Source of the DNA: Zantedeschia hybrid cultivar
Lineage: Eukaryota; Streptophyta; Magnoliopsida; Alismatales; Araceae
Direction: 5' to 3'
Length of the DNA stretch: 64,000 bases
Assembly: GCA_030544215.1 (NCBI GenBank)
Contig: JARZZO010000011.1
Coordinates: 45,753,587 to 45,817,586 of the forward strand
Shown: piece by piece, positions 57,703 through 64,000 of the stretch
Position numbering within the stretch: position 1 is the first letter of the stretch
Layout of the letters: each line of letters begins with the position of its first letter
Notes under the pieces: generated by a model
The model's input: the letters and a program-made list of their open reading frames with translations, nothing else
Told to the model about the DNA's origin: nothing
The model's database searches: none
Made by a program: the position numbers and the translations under genes

Positions 57703-59481
57703 TTGGCAACAAATTCTTCTCAGGTCCTCATTGAGGAAACCTCTTACTTGTCCGATCACACCCCATTGCGCGGGTCTTTCGGTCAAGATTCTCTCCTAGA
57801 TCTACTCTGCCCCTCCCCTCGGGAGGATTCTCCTGTATTTCCATTTGTATCCCAGGATTTCCATTCTGCTTCATCTTCATTAGGTTATAATAGGGAGTTT
57901 AGTGAAGTTAGGCAGTCTAGTTCTAGGCAGGTTAGTCAGGTTAGGAAGTCTAGGAAGTCTAAGGGTAGGCGAATTCCAGATAGATACCTCCAGGACTTAG
58001 CTGATAGATGCTTTTCTTGCACTTTAATCCCTCAGTTATTAGAAAATCCAATTCAGATGCCAGAAGATTGTTTGGACGATGAGTCAGTCAATGATGGATA
58101 TGGGGTGTATGAGTTGATACATGAAAAAGACCCCATTATTGAAGATGAAGAAGATGACGAGGACGCAGCTGAGGCATATGCCAGTGGAGTGAAGAGATTC
58201 GATGAACCCTCAGCTGCCGTAGAAGAGCCCACCAAAGAAATCAATTTAGGGACTGAAGACGAACCTAAGGTTGTCCTCGTCAGCAAAAATCTTTCTACAA
58301 AGGATGAGAAGGCAATGGTACAAGTACTTAAGGATTATAAGGACGCTTTCGCCGGGAGTTATGAAGATATGCCGGGGTTAGACTCATCTTTAGTTGAACA
58401 CAGGTTGACATTAAAGGATGGAGCTAGCCCGGTCAAGCAGAAATTAAGGCGATTCCACCCACAAATGGCTCTAAAGATGAAGGAAGAAGCTGACAAATTA
58501 CATAAAGTCAAATTCATTAGAGTTGTCCTTTATCCACAATGGGTGGCCAACATAGTCCCGGTTATGAAGAAGGACGGGAAGGTCAGAATTTGCATTGACT
58601 TCTGCGATTTGAACCGGGCATGTCCTAAAGATGATTTTCCATTGCCTCATATTGATGTACTCATTGATAACACTGCTGGCTATGAGTCTTTATCATTTAT
58701 GGATGATTTTTCGGGATACAATCAGATTAAGCTGGCAGAAGAAGATCAAGAGAAGACGTCATTCACTACACCTTAGGGAACATACTGTTATGTCATCATG
58801 CCATTTGGATTAAAGAATGCTGGAGCCACTTATCAGAGGGCTATGATGGCAATATTTCACGACATGATGCACATAAATCTGGAAGTGTACGTGGATGATT
58901 TATTGGTTAAATCTAAGACAAAGGCTGAGCACGCCAAAATTTTGGCGAGAGTATTAGAGAGATCAAGGGAATATCAGTTAAAAATGAACCCCAAGAAATG
59001 TGTATTCGGGGTATCTTTAGGGAAATTACTTGGATTCATCGTCAGTAAGCGGGGAATTGAGATCGATCCCAACAAGGCGAAGGCTATCAGAGAAATGCCG
59101 CCTCCCAAAAACTTGAAGGAGCTGAGAGGATTAATCGGGAGGTTGCAATTTATTCGCCGTTTTGTCTCCCAGCACTCACAAAGGTGTAAGCCGTTTTACG
59201 AGCTTACCAAGCCGGGAGTCAAATTCGATTGGGACGATAAGTGTCAGGAGGCATTCGATGGATTAAAGAACTATCTAGCAAGTCCTCCTGTTTTGAGACC
59301 ACCATCTCCAGGCAAACCATTGATACTTTACATTTCTGTCCTGGATGATGCAGTGGGGGCTGTCCTAGCACAAGAGGATGAAGAAGGAAAGGAGAGGGTG
59401 GCCTACTATCTCTCTAAACTTCTCAACCCCGCTGAACAGAGATACACGGTGATGGAGAGAACATGTGCAGCATTGGTCTGA
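57703..59481 (+). pseudogene. pol: Tat-like reverse transcriptase and RNase H
   Basis: An acidic linker (about 58140-58300) precedes the RT. The RT has VRICIDFCDLNRACPKDDFP, a palm with the catalytic YVDD at 58888-58899, and thumb/connection features (KCVFGVSLGKLLGFIVS, RGLIGRLQF). RNase H follows (LILYISVLDDAVGAVLAQ, RVAYYLSKLLNPAEQRY). A TAG at 58774-58776 and a TGA at 59479-59481 interrupt the frame; both replace positions that are Trp in relatives. A one-base frameshift near 59515 moves into the next frame. The RT would copy element RNA into DNA; this copy cannot produce it. Confidence 0.9.
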
Positions 59482-61595
59482 GTGCTTCAGAAATTGAAGC
59501 ATTATTTCTGGCCCATGAAGTCCATCTCATCGCTAGGATGAATCCGATCAAATTCCTTCTGGAGAAATATGTTCTTACTGATAGGTTAGCGCGATGGCAA
59601 AGCTTTCTATCTCAATTCGATATCATTTACATTCAGCAGAAAACGATCAAGGGCTATGCCATAGCGGAACATCTCGCCCATCATCCCCTTCCTCGATTTG
59701 ATCCAGTGCGATCAGAGTTTCCGGATGAGGAACTGATGTCCGTAAATCAAATCAGAGATGATATGTGGACTCTGCATTTTGACGGAGCTTTGAATTCTCA
59801 TGGAAAGGAGATCGGTATCGTTCTGTTATCACCTGAAGGTGTCACCATTCCACAAGCCTTTCAGCTTGACTTTCCAGTCACCAACAATATAGCTGAATAC
59901 GAGGCACTCCTTGCTGGCCTCGAGGCTGCTCATTTTCATGGTGCCACTAAACTCAGGATTGTGGATGATAGCCAACTGATTCTTCGCCAAGTGCTGACCA
60001 AGTATCGAACTCTTGATCCCAAACTCAAGCCTTATCAAGAACTTACTTCTGCTTATTCAAAGCTTTTCACGAAATTGATCTTTGTCCATGTCCCTAGGAA
60101 TCAGAACATCTTAGCTGACGCTCTAACTTCACTGGCATCTTCTCTTGATTTTCCAATCAGCAGGCAATCCGAATCAATCATAGTTCATAGGCGTCTTTCA
60201 CCCTCCGTAAAAGACCCTTCATTTCTTAGAACTAAGGAGAAACTGTTGAAGAAAGTCAGAGATGGAAGCATTGTGGAAAAGAGAGAAATCATGTTAATGG
60301 AGCTGTTAGAAGAGATGGACGATGAACAAAAGCCATGGTACTATGAAATTGCCAAATATTGTGAAGATCAATCATATCCTGAGGAAGCTACAACTGAGGA
60401 GAAGAGAGCTATCAGGAGAGTTGCTCAAAGATACACCCTAGTTGGAGGAGCACTGTACAAGAGAGGTTTTGATAGAGTCCTTCTAAGATGTCTAGACGAA
60501 GATGAGCTTTGGAAGGTTATTGAAGGAGCTCATAGTGGAGTTTGTGGTGGCCATGTCAATAGACAGATGCTAGCAAAGAAGATCCTCGGACAAGGATTTT
60601 ATTGGCCAACCATGGAAGAAGACTGTGTAGGATATGTTCGTAGGTGTGCTAAGTGCCAACTTCACGCCGACAAAATTCATTCTCCTGCATTTTCACTCCA
60701 CCCTGTTTCTTCCCCATGGCCTTTCTCCATGTGGGCTTTCGATATCATTGGACCCCTTGGTAATCCAGATTCCGGCATCAAGCAAAAGTCTTTCATCCTC
60801 ACGGCAACGGAATACTTCACTAAGTGGGCGGAAGCTGAAGCATACACGGAAATCAAAGCATCAACCGTCTGCAAGTTCATCATGAAGAACATCATCACCA
60901 TATTTGGAATTCCAAGCACCATTGTCACCGACAACGGACCGTAGTTCGTGTCACAAGAATTGAAGGACCTCTGCAACAGGTATAGAATTGCATTGCATCA
61001 TTCCTCTCCTTATTATCCGCAAGGCAATGGCCAAGCAAAAGCAACCAATAAGACTTTGATAAAAATCATCAAAAAGACGTGCAAATCTAACAAATTCACA
61101 GACTGGCCAGAAAAATTGGTTGAGGCTCTATGGGCCTACCGAACTTCAATCCGCACGCCCACTGGGCAAACTCCTTATTCCTTAACATTTGGAATGAAGG
61201 CGGTAGTTCCATACGAGATCCTTATACCGTCATTAAGAGTACAATTGAATAAGGAATTTTCCATTGATGAACACCGTTCAGCACTCCTTGCTCAATTGGA
61301 ACTCTTAAACGAGAGAAGGTGGTCAGCCGCTAATCATGCAAAAGTTTATCAAAATAGACTAGCACGTTTTTATCAAAAGAAAGTCATTGAACGTCAGTTC
61401 AAAGTCGATGAAATGGTTGTCAAAAGAATTTTTGTAAAACCTGGTGGTCTGTGTTCTAAGCTACAATACAACTGGGAAGGACCTTATGTTGTATCACACG
61501 CTTTTCCTGGTAACGCTTACCGTCTTGTCAATGCAGAAGGAGAAGAGCTAACTCACCCCTGGAACGGTTTACATCTTAAGAAATACTACCCTTAG
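59463..61595 (+). pseudogene. pol: Tat-like second (archaeal-type) RNase H and integrase
   Basis: After the end of the first RNase H (LIARMNPIKFLLEK), residues from about 59765 to 60130 form a second RNase H: LHFDGALNSHG with the first Asp at 59781, NNIAEYEALLAGLEAA, VDDSQLI, and ILADAL. The integrase has the HHCC zinc domain at about 60520-60665 (HSGVCGGHVN, CAKCQLH), the core Asp in FDIIGP and the second Asp in VTDNGP. A TAG at 60942-60944 interrupts the core. The third catalytic residue, Glu, reads Lys (61038-61040) exactly 35 residues after the second Asp. The frame ends at 61595 after a typical C-terminus. Confidence 0.9.
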
Positions 61596-62922
61596 GTTAA
61601 AGAGTCGATCAGCATGGTACAAAGACCAATGAAATTAGAAAATTTATAAACTCAAGTTCCCTTATTAGTTTGGATAATTTAACTTCAAACACATTACTAC
61701 ACACACTGACACGTTTGATTCGTGAGTAACAAGAGATGCCAAGTCTTAAGGAATACCGAAAGCTTGATTGAAAGTGTGAAGTACAAATCATTCCTTTTAA
61801 AGCAAAATTATGTTTTACACTCGGCCCATGATGTTGGAACGAGACTTAGAATAGACTACCAAGAATACCCGCCATCTTAGTAGGGGGCCGTCATAAGAAA
61901 AAAGGGGGAGATCCATCCCAAAGAAAAGAATAGAAAAGCAAAAGCAAAAGGCAAAAGCCAAACGTCAAATCAAAAGGCCATCACATTACAAACGTTACAT
62001 CAAGGCCAGCAAATGAAATAAAAGGGAGCGCAAGGTCGATAAATACCCCGGAAAGAAAATGACCTAACCCCAACGGATATTAGGGTAGGAAAGGAACATC
62101 TTTTTAGGTCTTCGGAACCCTCTCATGGGCTTTCTAAACCAATTCTTCATTTCTTTCTAAAGAGGCGTACTCTAAACTTGAGGAACGGCCGAGATTGACT
62201 AAGGATCAAATCATCAAATGGGATCACGAATGGAAACACAAGTTCAAATATGATGGGTTTAAGTTAAATTGTTGAAGAACAATTTGGGAACTAAGTTCAT
62301 AAATGAATATGATCTTTTGATCTGAGTACCATGCTGGTCTGTTAGTTCACATCATATTTCAAAAAAAAAAAAAATCAAAAAAATACATATTTCCAAAAGT
62401 AAAAAAAAAAGTACATGTTTCAAAAAAAAGTATACATATGTCAAAAATCCAAAATCAAAAAAAAAGAATACATATTTCAAAAAAACAAAAAAAAACACAC
62501 ATGTTTCAAAAGTAAAAAAAAAATACATATTTCAAAACCCAAAAAAAAGGGTAAATATTTCAAAACAACAAAAAATATTTCAATCAGCATCTGCTTATTG
62601 CATCTGGTATGCTTCATTCCTTTTATTTTAAGTAAGCATTTGTCTGCTTGTATGTTGCATTTTGCTTAAGTTTGATTATTCACATTACCTTTGTTAATAA
62701 ATGCTATGCCCCTTGACCATTCATTTAAGGAAAAGATTGATTAACCGTTCACTCGGTCAGGCAAGGGGCTAAGCCTAAATAGATACTTAACATGTTTGTT
62801 AAGTGACATGCAGGACACAAGGCAAACACATGGAACGCAAGGTTGCAAGCCAAAAGTTTCATGTATATCATCAAAAGGTGTTTTGTACATGATACACAAA
62901 AGAAAAGAAAATACATGAGCCC
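61596..62922 (+). other. 3' region of the Tat-like element
   Basis: Non-coding sequence between integrase and the antisense gene. It matches the reverse complement of about 50130-51460. It contains an A-rich irregular tandem repeat at about 62360-62580 (ACATATTTCAAAA units); the ORF 62415-62669 over this repeat is an artefact. Confidence 0.7.
62360..62580 (+). repeat. A-rich tandem repeat
   Basis: Irregular 25-40 bp units of ACATATTTCAAAA with runs of A. It is the inverse counterpart of the T-rich array at 50520-50715. Confidence 0.8.
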
Positions 62923-64000
62923 TCAAGGCTGGCTCTCCCCTCCGCCCTCATCAAGCTGACTCTGAGCCTCGTCGGGCGCATCCGATGCTGGTCCTCGACT
63001 AGGAAGTGGAGGTGGTCCCATCGCACTCGGCCCTGCCGGCCTCGGCCCTGCCTGGCCGGACGACATGGCGACGCTGGCAGTGAAAGTGCTCACCAAACCA
63101 CGATCAGCAGCCCGCTGCCGGGCTCGCTGATACCTCTCCTCCACCATCTTGCGCTCGTGCTCAGCTACCGACAGGCGACCCTGAAGACTCTCTAGCCGGA
63201 GGCGGTCGCGGTCTCTCTCCTCAGTCAGGATCTCCAGGCGAACCTGGAGACGTGCAAGATCTCCGGTGGAGAGACGAGCCACCTGCTCCTCCAAAGCTTG
63301 AATCCGCGCAGCGTCAGCTTCAGCACGAGCAGTTGCTGCACAAGAATCCTCCAGCTCCGCTTCAGCCCTCTGAAGGGCTTCCTGAAGCTCAGCAACCTGA
63401 GGAGAAGTCATTGTTAGTCCAAGGCAATCAAGTAATCAAAAGCAAGTTCAGAAATCAAAGGGAAAGAACTTACCCGAGCAACGCGATCCTCCTCTGCAAG
63501 GGAAGCTCGGTGGATGGCGGAGGCAAGCTGGCTCTGGAGGTCTGCCAGAGCAGCCTCATGGGCCGCAGAAGAAGAGGATGACGATGCTCCATATGCAGGG
63601 GGAGCCGCCTGGGTGTAGACGGCTCGCTGCACCAAAAGACAACCGTCAGTTGTTAATCGCCAAAACAATTAATTAATCAAAACATTCATATTCATTCATA
63701 CATACCAGGTCGAACAGCTCCTTTTGGACCTACTCTAGCTAGGCCTCCGCATCATGTAGGCGGGCCCGAAGGTCGATGGTGACCGCATCGCGCGCATCCT
63801 GCATATCACACATACATACATTCATTCACAAATATAAACCAAGATAATAATAAAATGAAAGACGCATAAAAGCATACTCACATTGAGTGGTCGGAGGAGC
63901 CGAAGCTGATCAGCGTAGTGGGCCCGGTATTGCTGGAGGTAGGCCTCGCTACTCTCCGCACGGGACTCCACCCGAACGCCTCGACGGTGCCTACCCCTCA
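62923..64000 (-). pseudogene. Spliced coiled-coil gene antisense to the retrotransposon (partial)
   Basis: Minus-strand reading suggests four exons: A from the window end to 63882, B 63798-63706, C 63626-63474 and D 63396-62923. Introns of 83, 79 and 77 bp all start GT and end AG (donors GTGAGT, GTATGT, GTAAGT; acceptors TGCAG, TGCAG, CTCAG), and every junction is in phase 0. Exons C and D encode a long heptad-rich coiled coil (for example LQSQLASAIHRASLAEEDR and RLESLQGRLSVAEHERK) and a Pro/Gly-rich tail ending GGGESQP. Exon B has two in-frame TAG codons, so this copy is probably broken. Many Tat elements carry extra genes here; some plant retroelements carry plant-mobile-domain genes, but that domain would lie beyond the window, so identity is open. 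Confidence 0.6.

Larger units (their letters stand above)
51605..64000 (+). mobile_element. Near-complete Tat/Ogre-like Gypsy, plus strand, 5'-truncated
   Basis: It starts in mid-LTR: only the 3' 622 bp (51605-52226) remain, ending AAGCACTCACA. The primer-binding site TGGCGATCACGGTAGGAC is at 52234-52251, with a leader to 53260, then gag, protease/G-patch, RT, RNase H, second RNase H and integrase to 61595, and a long 3' region. The second RNase H between RT-RNaseH and integrase is a hallmark of the Tat lineage. The 3' LTR is not in the window. The LTR fragment is nearly identical to the inverse of 40390-41000, closer than to the LTRs at 44606 or 47921. Confidence 0.88.

Noticed and set aside
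62923..63411. A single-exon gene starting at the ATG at 63411
   Set aside because: That ATG lies in the predicted 77-bp intron (63397-63473); the GT-AG, phase-0 spliced model joins coiled-coil exons on both sides better, although a single-exon frame cannot be fully excluded.

Overview
The window is nuclear DNA of a flowering plant. The GC-rich, uninterrupted AP2/ERF gene suggests a monocot, but this is inference; the species cannot be named from the sequence. About three quarters of the window is LTR-retrotransposon sequence, mostly inserted into itself. I find one confident host gene, a DREB A-6 type AP2/ERF transcription factor at 35239-36291 on the + strand.

Left third (1-25600): the window opens in the leader and 5' LTR of a minus-strand Tat/Ogre-like Gypsy element (1-1569). 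Next is an AT-rich relic, then the start of an old Copia-type LTR (2228). That LTR is split by a solo Gypsy LTR (2513-25336, TSD GATAG). A Copia element sits inside the solo LTR (4397-25081, TSD GTTCT). The Copia in turn holds a solo LTR (9110-11826, TSD GTATG) and a complete but defective minus-strand Gypsy element (11964-20468, TSD ATTAG). The three Gypsy insertions belong to one LTR family. LTR divergence counted by eye (about 3.4% over the first 730 bp of the Copia LTRs, about 1.3% for the Gypsy) agrees with the nesting order.

Middle (25600-40380): lower repeat density. It holds small inverted-repeat and hAT-like elements, a 1.17-kb hAT-type element carrying gene-like GC-rich sequence (27646-28810), a clean solo LTR (29562-30614, TSD CTATC), the ERF gene, and a mosaic of truncated LTRs at 37690-40380.

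Right third (40381-64000): a chain of Tat/Ogre-like Gypsy left ends, each inserted into the one before (40381 minus, 42364 plus, 44606 plus, 47921 minus). It ends at a head-to-head breakpoint near 51604. To its right is a nearly complete plus-strand Tat-type element: truncated 5' LTR, leader, gag, protease with G-patch, RT, RNase H, a second archaeal-type RNase H and integrase. It is disabled by several stops and frameshifts. Downstream, on the opposite strand, is what looks like a spliced coiled-coil gene (62923 to beyond 64000).

The most unusual signal is a short inverted-repeat module (arms like CTAAATGGCGTC / GACGCCATTTAG, loop about 8-14 nt). It recurs many times in the LTRs of two unrelated Gypsy lineages and in the leader of one. 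In many copies the outer arm bases change together so that pairing is kept.
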